Source of the DNA: Acanthosepion esculentum
Taxonomy: Eukaryota; Mollusca; Cephalopoda; Sepiida; Sepiidae
Length of the DNA: 64,000 nucleotides
Assembly (NCBI GenBank): GCA_964036315.1
Contig: OZ038508.1
Location: forward strand, 51,090,759 to 51,154,758
Direction: 5' to 3'
Every line of letters starts with the position of its first letter. Positions within the stretch are counted from its first letter, which is position 1. Shown one piece after another: positions 31,301-43,399 of the stretch. Both the position numbers and the translations under genes were made by a program. The notes beneath the pieces were generated by a model. It did no database searches and had not been told where the DNA came from. It was given only the letters and a program-made list of their open reading frames with translations.

Positions 31301-31890
31301 GCGTGATTAAAAGTTTTCTTTGAATCTTACTAACGAAAAATCTGCGATTAAATACTTGTTACTGTTTTTTATTGGCGAGACGTAACGTCCTTAAATAAAT
31401 TTCATTTTTTTTTCTGATGATGAAGTATTTTTGTGTTTTTTGTTTATTTATTTATTTATTTATTGCTGTTGAGTGAAAAAAAAAAGAAAGAATGAAAAAA
31501 CTAAACAGCAAAAAGGCTTTTTCATTCTTCTTTTCTTTTTCTTTTTTTTTTTCACTCATCTCTTACAGGACAACCTTGTTTTCGAAGAAAGAGATTGGTC
31601 TTATTCTGAAAGCGTTTTTTTTTTTTTCTTTGTTTTTTCTCCTTTTTTTTTTCCTTCTTAACCAACTCGCTTGTTTATTCAGAACCATATTATGGAAACG
31701 GGAGACTTGATCCGTTCAACTGCTGCTGAAGTGCGGTTGCTTTGCCGTGCACGTGCGAAACAACAGACGATAATGACCGGAGCTCAATTATCTGGAGGAC
31801 ATTTTGTTTCTCGCTTGTATCACTTTGAGTGCGTGTCGGCCATGCGAAATGAAACGACGCTTATCTTGACAAGAATTTTGATTGGCTGAA
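31301..31890. other. Unassigned with T-rich runs
   Basis: TTTTTTC-rich stretches at 31530-31660 produce hydrophobic false ORFs. No gene. Confidence 0.4.
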
Positions 31891-31959
31891 CAACACCGAA
31901 TGAAGTTGATATTTCAATCGTGAGTCAGTGGGGGGAAATTGAAACAAATTATCTCTTCC

Positions 31960-33067
<1,108 letters not shown>

Positions 33068-33100
33068 AAATATATATATATATATATATTTATATATCCT

Positions 33101-33192
<92 letters not shown>
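33068..33192. repeat. (TA)n tract
   Basis: Long TA tract with a few interruptions. Confidence 0.96.
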
Positions 33193-33196
<4 letters not shown>

Positions 33197-33314
33197 TGCA
33201 AATATATGTCGCTTGATCGATCAATTAAAATATCTTTCTTTTCCTGATTAGAGCTGTGATCTGAACTCATAAGTTAATTGGTTAAGGAAGTCGTCAAAAG
33301 TCCCGATTCGAGCG

Positions 33315-33338
33315 TGCGCGCGCACACACACACACAAG

Positions 33339-33375
<37 letters not shown>

Positions 33376-33409
33376 ACACACACACACATACAAAAACACA
33401 AGCATACAC

Positions 33410-33471
<62 letters not shown>

Positions 33472-33556
33472 CTGAACCGACTGAGATAGCTGTGAACCGA
33501 CCCAAGATAGATAGATAGATAGATGTGACCGACTGAGATAACTGTGAACCGACTGT

Positions 33557-33607
<51 letters not shown>

Positions 33608-33641
33608 CTGAACCGACTGAGATAGCTGTGAACCGACTAAA

Positions 33642-33680
<39 letters not shown>

Positions 33681-33804
33681 TATGTGACCGACTGAGATAA
33701 CTGTGAACCGACTGTGAGAGATAGATAGATAGATAGATCTGAACCGACTAAGATAGATAGATAGATAGATAGATGTCCGACTGAGATAAATGTGAACCGA
33801 CTGT

Positions 33805-33867
<63 letters not shown>

Positions 33868-33899
33868 GTGACCGACTGAGATAACTGTGAACCGACTTT

Positions 33900-33946
<47 letters not shown>

Positions 33947-33950
33947 CATC
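33315..33950. repeat. (AC)n then (GATA)n with CTGAACCGACTGA spacers
   Basis: (AC)n 33319-33390, then GATA arrays broken by a recurring spacer, TCTGAACCGACTGAGATAGC followed by TGTGAACCGACT. The spacer resembles that at 12788-13142. Confidence 0.94.
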
Positions 33951-34079
33951 TAAAGTAATATTAACGACAAAATAGCCTGCTTTCCTAGCTCAATAACGCA
34001 TTAGTCCCCTTCACATGAACCTTGCATCATTTCATCTTCATGATCGCTATCATCGTTGCTTCCCGGTGTTTCACCGGCC

Positions 34080-34395
34080 ATTTTATCAAGTTTGTTGTGT
34101 GTCGACGCTTACCACAAAGTGAAATATCTCTAGAGTGAAACTCTGTGTAGACCCTAAACGATGCTCCCACCTATACTCCCAAGATGGTGCCAAAAATTCT
34201 GAAAAGCAAGCCTTTTTGAATTCTGGACAACCCTGAAACAATTGAACAAAACGTTTGGGAATATTTCGGAAGAGGCCACCAACAAGACTTTCCACCTCAT
34301 TCTAACATCAATACCATCAAAGCAGCTACTAAGGAAATATGGGCCATGACGTCCAAGGACTCCATGGTTTAAAATTGTACAGGTCTTTGAGGTTG
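34080..34395 (+). pseudogene. Possible Tc1-like transposase C-terminal remnant
   Basis: The plus strand reads approximately NPETIEQNVWEYFGRGHQQD, then INTIKAATKEIWAMTSKDSM, which resembles the N-P-I-E..W..LGR..(E)W..I segment near the third catalytic residue of Tc1 transposases. No first or second catalytic residue is visible and no TIR was found. Confidence 0.4.
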
Positions 34396-34484
34396 AGGTT
34401 GTAATTAAAAATGTTGGAAGCCATATCATATTTTGATATTATCTTGGAGTTTTATCCATGTTATTTTTATATTAATTAAATTAT

Positions 34485-34531
34485 TTATATATGAGTTAAT
34501 TTTGAAGTTTGCGACGATTTTTCAAGGTTCC

Positions 34532-34588
<57 letters not shown>

Positions 34589-34990
34589 TATATATATATA
34601 TATATTTCATAGTTGTATATTTAGGCAGCAATCCTTCGTTTATGCATGTTTCATTAAAAACGACAGACAAGGTACTACGGTTAGGCTTTTTATTTAATTT
34701 TTCTTGTGTTTGAACAAGAGCTTTCTTAATTCTTAACAATATTAACTACGAACAAATCCACAATGTGTGCTAACCGTATACACTAAAACATACACATAAT
34801 GCACACACTCAATTAAGCTGAAAAATCGAATCATGCTTGATAATGGCTAAAGGTATAGCGCTCGGAACTATAAAACATTCGGACAGTTTTTACACACTCT
34901 TTGTAAAGAAAAGAAAGCTCTTGTTCAAACACAAGAAAAATTAAATAAAAGCTTAACCGTAGTACCTTGTCTGTCGTTTTTAATGAAACT

Positions 34991-34994
<4 letters not shown>
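34485..34994. repeat. Inverted duplication with (TA)n; possible Penelope-like fragment
   Basis: 34643-34727 and 34911-34994 are inverted copies (two mismatches, one 1-bp indel) separated by 183 bp. (TA)n tracts lie at 34537-34607. The minus strand of the left arm encodes KKALVQTQEKLNKKPNRSTL then FNETCINEGLLPKY. The hydrophobic-C-x-x-(E/N)-x-L-(I/L)-P-K pattern is reminiscent of the N-terminal region of Penelope-like polyproteins. That identity is tentative. Confidence 0.55.

Positions 34995-35058
<64 letters not shown>
34994..35058. repeat. (TA)n(TG)n microsatellite
   Basis: TA then TG dinucleotides, directly after the right arm of the inverted duplication. Confidence 0.95.
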
Positions 35059-35067
<9 letters not shown>

Positions 35068-35094
35068 GTCTTGAGCAATAGCATAGTGTTAAAA

Positions 35095-35395
35095 ATTTAA
35101 ATTTCAGACACACTGGCTTGTATCTGTCTATATTTATGTACACTATTTACATTATTCTGACTATTGTCCTCATCTTTTTCGCCATATTTATTACAACGTT
35201 TCGGTCGTTGTACCCTTCGGCCTTCTTCAGGTGGTTGGAATGTCGAAATGAACCCTTTATTTCGCTCACTGGGGTAGACTGTTCTAGTTCCACGTGCCAT
35301 GTTTAATGAATGTCAGTTATCAGTTATCTTAACCGTTGGTTATATCCAGTGACAGGACCCAAAGAGTGTGAGTTCAATACCCGTTTAAAGCACTA
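35095..35395 (-). repeat. Hammerhead-like family C, minus copy, with tRNA-like segment
   Basis: Minus strand: CTGAAGA (35230-35224), stem II partly kept, GAAAC (35202-35198), then GTTGTAATAAATATGGCG. 35325-35390 on the plus strand repeats the tRNA-like part of 7390-7450 (GTGTGAGTTCAATACCCG). The two modules are in opposite orientation here, unlike at 7367-7690. Confidence 0.55.
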
Positions 35396-35493
35396 ACACA
35401 CAAAAAAAGAAAATGTCTAATATCGAGAATATTTAACATCGAAAAGCATAAGAAAAATTAATTCCTTTTAATAATATGTAGAAATATCTACTC

Positions 35494-35613
35494 TTTGCCT
35501 GATGAACGTTGCGAAACCGGAAACACGTGTAGAAAAATTATAGAAAATAAAGAATAATATATTTAAAAAAGAAATCCACATTATAACCAAAAATGTTTGC
35601 GGTTTCTCTCTTC

Positions 35614-35687
<74 letters not shown>

Positions 35688-35720
35688 TAAAAAGTAGAGA
35701 GAAACCGCAAAAATTTTTAG
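35494..35720 (+). repeat. Hammerhead family B, degraded copy, and (TA)n palindrome
   Basis: CTGATGA at 35499-35505, a partly paired stem II with GCGA loop, GAAACACGTGT (35520-35530) and triplet GUA. Stem I (CTTTGC / GAAAAA) has a mismatch at its second pair. The tail to 35620 (CCACATTATAACC..., GCGGTTTCTCTCTTC) is inverted again at 35688-35715 after a (TA)n tract (35622-35687). Confidence 0.65.
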
Positions 35721-35734
35721 TCATATATATATAT

Positions 35735-35960
35735 ATTGTTTTAACCTAGAAAGGGTTACTGAATGATGAATAACCAAAACGGAGGTTGGAAATGAAATGG
35801 TAATCTTAATAGCATCAACAAAATACAATACTCGCCAGCGGCGAGAATAGGTAAACCTCTGCTAGTTATGGACTACTTTGACAGCATATTAACCCCACTT
35901 ACAATAGTGTCCAACGTATTTATGAGGATAAGGACATACCCATTAGTATTCATAGGTACG

Positions 35961-36041
<81 letters not shown>
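35735..36041 (+). repeat. Repeat R, copy 4, ending in (TA)n
   Basis: 35735-35965 matches copies 1-3 and, like copy 1, ends at GGTACGGTA and runs into (TA)n (35966-36041). Confidence 0.8.
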
Positions 36042-36043
<2 letters not shown>

Positions 36044-36084
36044 ATGGATGGCCACCCTCATATAATCGGGCGGCGGATAACTAA

Positions 36085-36434
36085 TTCTTGTTGGACACGT
36101 TGCCGAGTGGTTAGAACGTTCGCATTCTGACCATGACCGATTTGTCAGGGACGGTGTTATCGGACAGGAGGGGTCGATTTCCAAAACCACACTACGGGTT
36201 GACCCAAGTCTTGTGAGTGTAACTGAGTAGCACGAAGTCACAAGTCATCGTGGCCAAGGGTTTGAGCGTGCTGACCTTTTTCAAGTTGCTGATCACGCTA
36301 GATAACACTCTCTTACCCAGAAACTCTAACTAAGATCTGCTCAACATAGTTGCATTATAAATCACGGGTGGACTCTATAGGTGTTAAATAAACACAAAAA
36401 TAAACAAAATATGGATTGGCTGGCCGCCCTAGTA

Positions 36435-36437
<3 letters not shown>
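36085..36437 (+). mobile_element. tRNA-headed SINE, cephalopod type
   Basis: Matches 14891-15345. The A-box region (TTGCCGAGTGGTTAGAACG) is kept; the B box is deleted. The body (GTTTGAGCGTGCTGACCTTT, TGATCACGCTAGATAACAC) ends at CCGCCCTAGTAGAC and is cut by (TA)n. Confidence 0.75.

Positions 36438-36499
<62 letters not shown>
36438..36499. repeat. (TA)n tract
   Basis: Pure TA, replacing the SINE 3' end. Confidence 0.96.
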
Positions 36500-36503
<4 letters not shown>

Positions 36504-37796
36504 ATATATTAAATGCAATTAACTGTTCACTTATCTTGCCCCTACACGTAGTTTCATGGAGATTACACCCACTTGTTTGTAATTATTTCAGAACTTTACA
36601 ATTAATTACTACTAATGCTTTATCTCTTCATAGTAATTGCAAAAACTGGTCTTAACATCGTTATCTTACAGAAATACACTCGTGGATCATTGCGTTTTTT
36701 TTTTTTTTGACATGGGACTTTTATACTTGGGGTTGTGGAAGGCGAAACATAAACTTTGCTATTGTTGTTATCACATTTGTACAGATGCATACACACTTAT
36801 TCATAGATATACATTAATCTCTCACAGACAGACATTTGAGGACTTTCAACAGCAGCAACTACTAAAATGGATAGCACACTCACCTCGAATATAATATAAT
36901 CAATATGTTAAAATTCGACACTACTTCAAATAAAAGGTTAAGAATAAAGCCCTCATCAGTATGGAAAGAGCAATAACAGCTACTAGATTTTAGAAACCTA
37001 TTTTCCTGAATAATTGTTTTAAAAGACATATTTTATAAATTTCAACCGATAGCGGTATTGCATGCTCCATGAATGAATACCTAAAGTTTCCTTATAAGGG
37101 TAGGGCTAATATTATTATTACACATATAAACATACGCACACTCACATATTTACATGGTAACATACATATTTGCACAAACACACGCCTTGTTATATAAAAT
37201 CATCACGGTCTGAACCTCCTTACTTGAAAGACTTATCTGATACAGTTTTAAAAGCACATTTTTTACACTTGACCTTGTGCCAGACTAAGTCAGACTTTGT
37301 AATTGTTTTTGGTCTGTTATGTGGCCGAGATATTTAAGTGATTGTTAATGGCGTCAGTTGTCGATATACGAGCTTTCAGATGACCATTTTCAAGGCAAGT
37401 CCCTCCCCTTCTTCAATCATTTCAAACCTCGTTTTGTTTAGTTCGCCTTATTTCAGGTCAAATTAAGCTGGGTAAATATCTGTCCATACACAGAAAGAGT
37501 TGTCCATAAGAAAACTGATTTAATATATGTTGAATAAATGACTTTATGAGGAAAAACTTCTTAACCCGTGTTTTTTTTTGTTTTGTTTTTTTTTTTTTTT
37601 AGTTGAACAGATCTCGAGTTGTTATTACGACTTCATTTATGCCAAAGAAAATTCCTGGATTTTGTCACTTACGTATTTTCCTGTTCAAAACGGAAGGTTT
37701 CCATTGTCATCCGTTTTTGTTGCAACCTAATAAAGATTTTTGACGTTTTCCTACCGTCTATTATCATTCCTAGTCCCTGTTAATATTGCATTCAAT
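36500..37796. other. Unassigned DNA
   Basis: No repeat or gene recognised across 1.3 kb. A T-run lies at 37580-37600. The 85-codon plus frame at 36637-36894 has no domain I can name. Confidence 0.35.
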
Positions 37797-37799
37797 CAA

Positions 37800-37864
<65 letters not shown>

Positions 37865-37899
37865 GTTTAATCTGAGATAGATAGATAATGTTTAATCTG

Positions 37900-37950
<51 letters not shown>

Positions 37951-37985
37951 GTTTAATCTGAGATAGATAGATAATGTTTAATCTG

Positions 37986-38024
<39 letters not shown>

Positions 38025-38150
38025 GTTTAATCTGAGATAGATAATGTTTAATCTGAGATAGATAGATAGATAGATAGATAATGTTTAATCTGAGATAGAT
38101 AGATAGATAGATAATGTTTAATCTGAGATAGATAGATAATGTTTAATCTG

Positions 38151-38209
<59 letters not shown>

Positions 38210-38252
38210 GTTTATTCTGGGATAGATAGATACATAGATAATGTTTAATCTG

Positions 38253-38291
<39 letters not shown>

Positions 38292-38322
38292 GTTTAATCT
38301 GAGATAGATAATGTTTAATCTG

Positions 38323-38378
<56 letters not shown>

Positions 38379-38400
38379 TGATAGATAATGTTTAATCTGG

Positions 38401-38458
<58 letters not shown>

Positions 38459-38469
38459 GTTTAATCTGG

Positions 38470-38527
<58 letters not shown>

Positions 38528-38570
38528 GTTTATTCTGGGATAGATAGATACATAGATAATGTTTAATCTG

Positions 38571-38633
<63 letters not shown>

Positions 38634-38664
38634 GTTTAATCTGAGATAGATAATGTTTAATCTG

Positions 38665-38703
<39 letters not shown>

Positions 38704-38714
38704 GTTTAATCTGG

Positions 38715-38772
<58 letters not shown>

Positions 38773-38852
38773 GTTTAATCTGAGAGAGAGAGATAGATAG
38801 ATAGATAGATAATGTTTAAACTGAGATAGATAGATAGATAATGTTTAATCTG

Positions 38853-38918
<66 letters not shown>

Positions 38919-38940
38919 GAAGGAAGGAAGGAAGGAAGGA
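37797..38940. repeat. (GATA)n array with about two dozen ATGTTTAATCTGA spacers
   Basis: Blocks of GATA of varying length alternate with a nearly invariant 13-nt spacer, ATGTTTAATCTGA (variants TTATTCTGG, TTTAATCTGG). The longer block GATAGATACATAGATAATGT recurs at 38222 and 38541, a sign of higher-order duplication. It ends in a short (GGAA)n at 38919-38940. Confidence 0.95.
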
Positions 38941-39054
38941 TGTAAGGAACAGACCAAGATATATATATCGAGGAAGAAAGTTGATTGATTGATTTGTTTT
39001 TTACAGAAGAAAATATTTTGGATTGTAAGAATTTTTGATGATAATAAAGATTTA

Positions 39055-39335
39055 CTACTGCAAGCCCTACTATTTAATCTATAGCTGGGCGGAGAAGACA
39101 TGGATTCATATCTTTCCCAAGAGTATTTGCGCGTAATATGACAAACTCGGCAGGAATTGAAACTAGGATCTCCGATTTCTAATTCCCACCCATTCTCCAA
39201 TACATCACCCGCACATCCAAGTTTACAGCACATGGAATTTCCACGCAATCACCCATGTACTTACTAACCAGGCTCGACGTTGCTTAACTTCGGTGATCAT
39301 ACGAGAACCGGTGTTTTAACATAATATGGCCGTAA
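39055..39335 (-). mobile_element. 5S rRNA-headed SINE
   Basis: Minus strand: GTTTACGGCCATATTATGTT, ACACCGGTTCTCGTATGATC, ACCGAAGTTAAGCAACGTCG and GTAAGTACATGGGTGATTGC form the 5S part (39335-39225). The body with GGAGATCCTAGTTTCAATTCC-like sequence follows and ends ATAGATTAAATAGTAGGGC. Confidence 0.78.
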
Positions 39336-39341
39336 ACTAAG

Positions 39342-39393
39342 AATAGATAGATAGATAGATAGATAGATAAAGAGAGAGATAATATTCAAACTG

Positions 39394-39471
<78 letters not shown>

Positions 39472-39690
39472 GAACAGACCGAGATAGATATGCTGAGCAG
39501 GTCATAAAGAGTCAGACAGGCAGAGTTACCTAGGTAGATGGGAACAGACGGAAAAAGTAAGAAACATATCAAGATCGAAAGAAACAGTGAAAGAAGAGAG
39601 ACAGAAAGAGAGAGATATATAGAGGAGACATAGCTAAATATAAAAAGGCAGAGAAATAAAGAAAGAAAGAAAGAAAGAAAGAAAGAGTCT
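39342..39690. repeat. (GATA)n and (AAAG)n tracts
   Basis: GATA at 39342-39370 and 39396-39471; purine-rich to 39690 with (AAAG)n at 39659-39685. GAGCAGGTCATAAAG occurs at 39495 and 39706. Confidence 0.92.
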
Positions 39691-39967
39691 GAGATAGGTA
39701 TTTCTGAGCAGGTCATAAAGCTTTCGTTCCTACTTGAGTGTTAATGTGGTCGCATTTATTATTTAGAAATGAATTTCTCATTCTTTTGATTCGCAGTCCA
39801 ATTCGCCATTGACTTTGGATCAAACTAAACGTGAAACAAATGCATTAGAAAAAATACAACGCCAGGAAACAATGAACTTATCCCCCTATCCGTTTCAGTT
39901 TATACAATTAATATTATATACACTTTCTATCATAGACATATTTCCTCACTCACTCTTTTTTCTCAAG

Positions 39968-39969
<2 letters not shown>

Positions 39970-40045
<76 letters not shown>
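39970..40045. repeat. (TA)n tract
   Basis: Pure TA. Confidence 0.97.
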
Positions 40046-40048
<3 letters not shown>

Positions 40049-40074
40049 GAAGAGGTTATAATGGTTCCAACGAG

Positions 40075-40225
40075 AGAAAAGTGTGTATATTAAAAAGAAG
40101 AGAGGTACCGAAAACTTTTTGGGTTGTAATGTGGATTTTTTTTTTTAAATATCATTCTTTAATTTTCATAATTTTACAACACGTGTTTCTGGTCTCGCGA
40201 CCGTCTTCAGGTAAAGGGTGGAGAT
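40075..40225 (-). repeat. Hammerhead family B repeat
   Basis: Inverted copy of 35494-35620: the minus strand runs from the ribozyme through GAATGATATTT, an A-run, CCACATTACAACCCAAAAAG and TCGGTACCTCTCTTC, and abuts a (TA)n tract 30 bp away. Confidence 0.75.
40172..40215 (-). ncRNA. Hammerhead ribozyme motif, family B
   Basis: Stem I: TTTAC (40215-40211) pairs with GTAAA (40177-40173). Core CTGAAGA (40210-40204). Stem II: GGTC/GACC closed by a GCGA tetraloop, with one C-A mismatch at its base. GAAA (40189-40186). Stem III lies in the self-complementary ACACGTGT, and U40178 would be the cleavage-site base (triplet GUU). The stem III sequence could dimerise, as proposed for minimal type I ribozymes. 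Every conserved core base is present; activity is not shown. Confidence 0.75.
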
Positions 40226-40319
40226 TTCCACATATTATTAAAAATAATGAATTTTTTTCCTTTATATTTTTCAATGTTAAATATTCACGATATGAGACAT
40301 TCTCTGTTTTTGTGTTAGT

Positions 40320-40320
40320 G

Positions 40321-40401
<81 letters not shown>
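40320..40401. repeat. (TA)n tract
   Basis: TA with one CATA interruption at the start. Confidence 0.97.
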
Positions 40402-40404
<3 letters not shown>

Positions 40405-40766
40405 GTGCTTTGACCTCTCGGCTTCGGAGTGCGTCGATAACCAAGCAAATAATGCTTTTAAACAGATTTTTCTCTGACTCTTGAAATAGACATATCTGCT
40501 TAGTTTCGTATCCTAACGTAAACAAAGCAATTTCTAAAGAATGGGATGATTTTTTTTTATTAATGCGACAGATTTTATTACTTAAACGCTATTTTTAGTG
40601 GATACGCGTATTTGAGTAGACACATTGTTTATTTATTAAACAGTATATTTATTTTCGCCTATCGGCCTGAATATTCGAGAAATCTTATTAGAGAAAAATA
40701 TGTGCCCTTTTAATAAATAAGCGGAACGTCTACCCAAATACGAGTATCCATTAAAAATAACGTTTA

Positions 40767-40818
<52 letters not shown>

Positions 40819-41560
40819 GAAATAATGAGGCGAAATGGATAATTTATAAACGACTCGTTTCACTTTTTCTCTCGGATTCTTAGAATCTGCGGTCCCCATG
40901 ACAATCCGACATTAGATCTCACATGCTTTATTCTCTTGTCTTCGGAGTGCGTCGATGACCAAGCAAATTCGGAATAGAGACTTTAAACACAGATTGTTCT
41001 ACGACACGCGAAATAGACATATCTAATCAGTTTCGTATCCTAACGTAAACAAAGCAATTTCTAAAGGAAGGAATGGATTTTTTAAATTTATTTATTAATC
41101 CGACGGATTTTTATTAAATTATTTTTAATGGATACCCGTATTTGGGTAGACGCTTCGTTTATTTATTAAACAGTATATTTATTTATTTTCGTCTACCGGC
41201 CTGATTATTCGAGCGGAGAGCGCATATTTTCCTGATAAGATTTCTCATATAATATTGGTCGGTGGACGCAAAAAAAATAAATATACTGTTTCATAAATTA
41301 ACAGGGCGTCAACTCACTTACGAGTATCCACCAAAATAACGATAAACGCATTTGAGCTTAACTTTAATAAAATGCTACAATAACCATCATAAATATTGAT
41401 TCTAGTCGTCGTTTTAAGATGTAAGGGGTTAGAAATGAAAACTCCAATACTAGTCTCCGCTAAAAATAATGATTAATTAATAAAAAATCTCACGAATTAA
41501 TAAATTATAAATCTATTCCTTTCCTTAGAAATTGCTTTGTTTACGTTTTGAATTTCGGCC
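40405..41560. mobile_element. Two copies of a foldback repeat
   Basis: 40405-40770 and 40920-41330 align through TTCGGAGTGCGTCGAT, TTTCGTATCCTAACGTAAAC and TTGTTTATTTATTAAACAG. Each has an internal inverted repeat (GGATAC.CGTATTTG.GTAGAC against its complement), and a third, inverted piece with CTTAGAAATTGCTTTGTTTA lies at 41515-41550. An (AAT)n array (40769-40816) separates the copies. Class unknown. Confidence 0.65.
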
Positions 41561-41609
41561 CAGATCAACATTTGAAATTGAAAATAAAGTTGGAAATAAG
41601 AAATATCAG

Positions 41610-41612
<3 letters not shown>

Positions 41613-41660
<48 letters not shown>
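41613..41660. repeat. (TA)n tract
   Basis: Precedes the perfect hairpin by three bases. Confidence 0.96.
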
Positions 41661-41663
<3 letters not shown>

Positions 41664-41665
<2 letters not shown>

Positions 41666-41839
41666 TATTTATTTATTATAATTTTATCATATAGACAAAA
41701 CCATTTTACTCACTACAAAGATGCAACTTGGTTTCAGTGCATTTTAACTGCACATTTACGGGTGAGGGTCGAAAATGGTCATCTTTGTAGTGAGTAAAAT
41801 GGTTTTGTCTATATGATAAAATTATAATAAATAAATAAT
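41664..41839. repeat. Perfect 60-bp inverted repeat, 56-nt loop
   Basis: 41664-41723 and 41780-41839 are exact complements over 60 bases. The loop (41724-41779) holds a smaller GTGCA/TGCAC hairpin. No mismatch is present, so it is young or kept by conversion. It would give a long double-stranded RNA if transcribed. Confidence 0.93.
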
Positions 41840-42015
41840 TATCGCTCTACTACCTGTATCGAGCTCTTTTTTTAATTAACGCTGCGAACGTTGGAATTTA
41901 TATATTACTTTCGTTCTCATCGCATCGGATATATATATATATATTATTTTAATACTTATGCTCGGGTGTTATCTTGATGATCCGTTAATCTAGGTAGGTA
42001 GGTTCTGGCTCATTA

Positions 42016-42017
<2 letters not shown>

Positions 42018-42072
<55 letters not shown>
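42018..42072. repeat. (TA)n tract
   Basis: Pure TA. Confidence 0.96.
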
Positions 42073-42074
<2 letters not shown>

Positions 42075-42369
42075 GGAGGTGCTTCGTAAGCCATGATTGC
42101 AATTTATTTCTATGGAAATTACAATAGATACAATGAACTCAATTATCCCGTAAGTGATAGGAAGATTTTTCGTTAAAAAAACAGTATTTTTCCACGTGGT
42201 CACCACTATTGGTTATGCATTTTCCCCCAACGATATACAAGAGTTCTTCATTCTGTGATCTGGCAACACGTCGCCCAGAAAAATGCCTTATTTTCCTACA
42301 CATCACTGTCCCCACCCTGCTGAAGCGCATCTACCGTTTAGTCAACGTGAACGTTCAGCAAGAGTCAAT

Positions 42370-42640
42370 ATTTACTAGCCCCCCCCCCCCCTACGAGGGT
42401 AGATGTGGCACAAGACCGAGTTTAACGTGGGTCACCCGAGCCCGTAGTCTCGGCCAAAAATTCCTCGTAGAACTCGCATAAACGGGTTTGGGTCTGTCTA
42501 CCACCCCGGCCGAGACTCTGCCCTTCGGCATAGCCTCGTCTGGGTTCCTCTCTGCCTTCGGCATAGCCTCGTCCGGGTTCCTCTCTGCCTTCGGGCAGAG
42601 AGTTCGACAGCACAGCAGAAACAGATCCCAGCTAGAGTCG
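42370..42640 (-). repeat. Four-hairpin structured repeat, minus copy with duplication
   Basis: The complement carries CTCTCTGCC-UUCG-type hairpin, the ACGAGGCT...AGTCTCG stem, AACCCG and the CCGAGACTACGGGCTCG hairpin, then a GGTCTTGTGCCACATC tail and C-run. A 37-bp piece (CTCTGCCTTCGG.ATAGCCTC) is tandemly duplicated at 42530-42600. Confidence 0.75.
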
Positions 42641-42879
42641 ACGAATGTCAGCGAGTTCAATATTTTCTTCGTTGAGGTATTCAGTGACGCAGATATACTT
42701 CATAAACACCTTCATGGCAGACACCTTTTTACAAGACTGCCACTCAATTGATATCTGTAACAACGCAAAAAAGAATTTTGGGGTATTACCGCGAATGTTC
42801 AACATCTGCTGCCATACCGCCAACATCCGCCTTCGAAGTCAACATAATATATTATGAGGAGCAGAAGCTTATTCCTTGT

Positions 42880-42985
42880 TTCCTGTTTAAAAACTTCTCA
42901 TCATCTTTATTTATTCCCAATAACCACTTGCAACTTAGTGCAACTTATTATCGCCTATATTGGGGTGAAATGAAAAGGTTATTTC
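42880..42985 (+). repeat. LINE 3' box fragment
   Basis: CCAATAACCACTTGCAACTT, AGTGCAACTTATTATCGCC and TATTGGGGTGAAATG resemble the Jockey-like 3' end. Weakly conserved. Confidence 0.4.
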
Positions 42986-43131
42986 TTTCAGAACGTCTCC
43001 CTGTCTATGTTGAGGAGTTTTGAGAAGTTCTTGGCCTGGCCAAAGGAGGAATTAAAATTAAATTCCGATGTTTGGTCATTTAGCCAAATTTTGCGAAGTG
43101 GGTCAGACACTGATTTTTGTCAGCAACTCTT

Positions 43132-43133
<2 letters not shown>

Positions 43134-43186
<53 letters not shown>

Positions 43187-43293
43187 AGAGAGAGAGAGAG
43201 AGAGAGAGACTCAGATAATAAAATATAAGCTAAATTTTGAAATAAGCTGAAAGTATGCATATAGCCAATTGATTACCGTCGCAATATTATTGT

Positions 43294-43375
<82 letters not shown>
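43134..43375. repeat. (TA)n(GA)n and (TA)n tracts
   Basis: (TA)n 43136-43182 with (GA)n to 43209; (TA)n 43294-43375. The 85 bp between is unassigned. Confidence 0.95.
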
Positions 43376-43378
<3 letters not shown>

Positions 43379-43399
43379 GAAATATAGTTTTAAGGTGTG

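Noticed and set aside
34640..34720. Hammerhead in the 34.6-kb inverted duplication (GAAAC present)
   Set aside because: The upstream segment reads CTGTCGT, breaking the invariant A of the core, and stem II is absent.
36895..37000. CTGATGA-like sequence near 36955 (minus strand)
   Set aside because: No GAAA or stem II follows; chance match.
37797..38920. Regular alternation of constant and variable segments, superficially like a CRISPR array
   Set aside because: The variable part is only GATA repeats of different length, the sequence context is animal, and there are no cas genes.
41724..41779. Hammerhead in the loop of the perfect 60-bp hairpin
   Set aside because: GAAA and GAAAC occur, but neither strand has a CTGANGA core.
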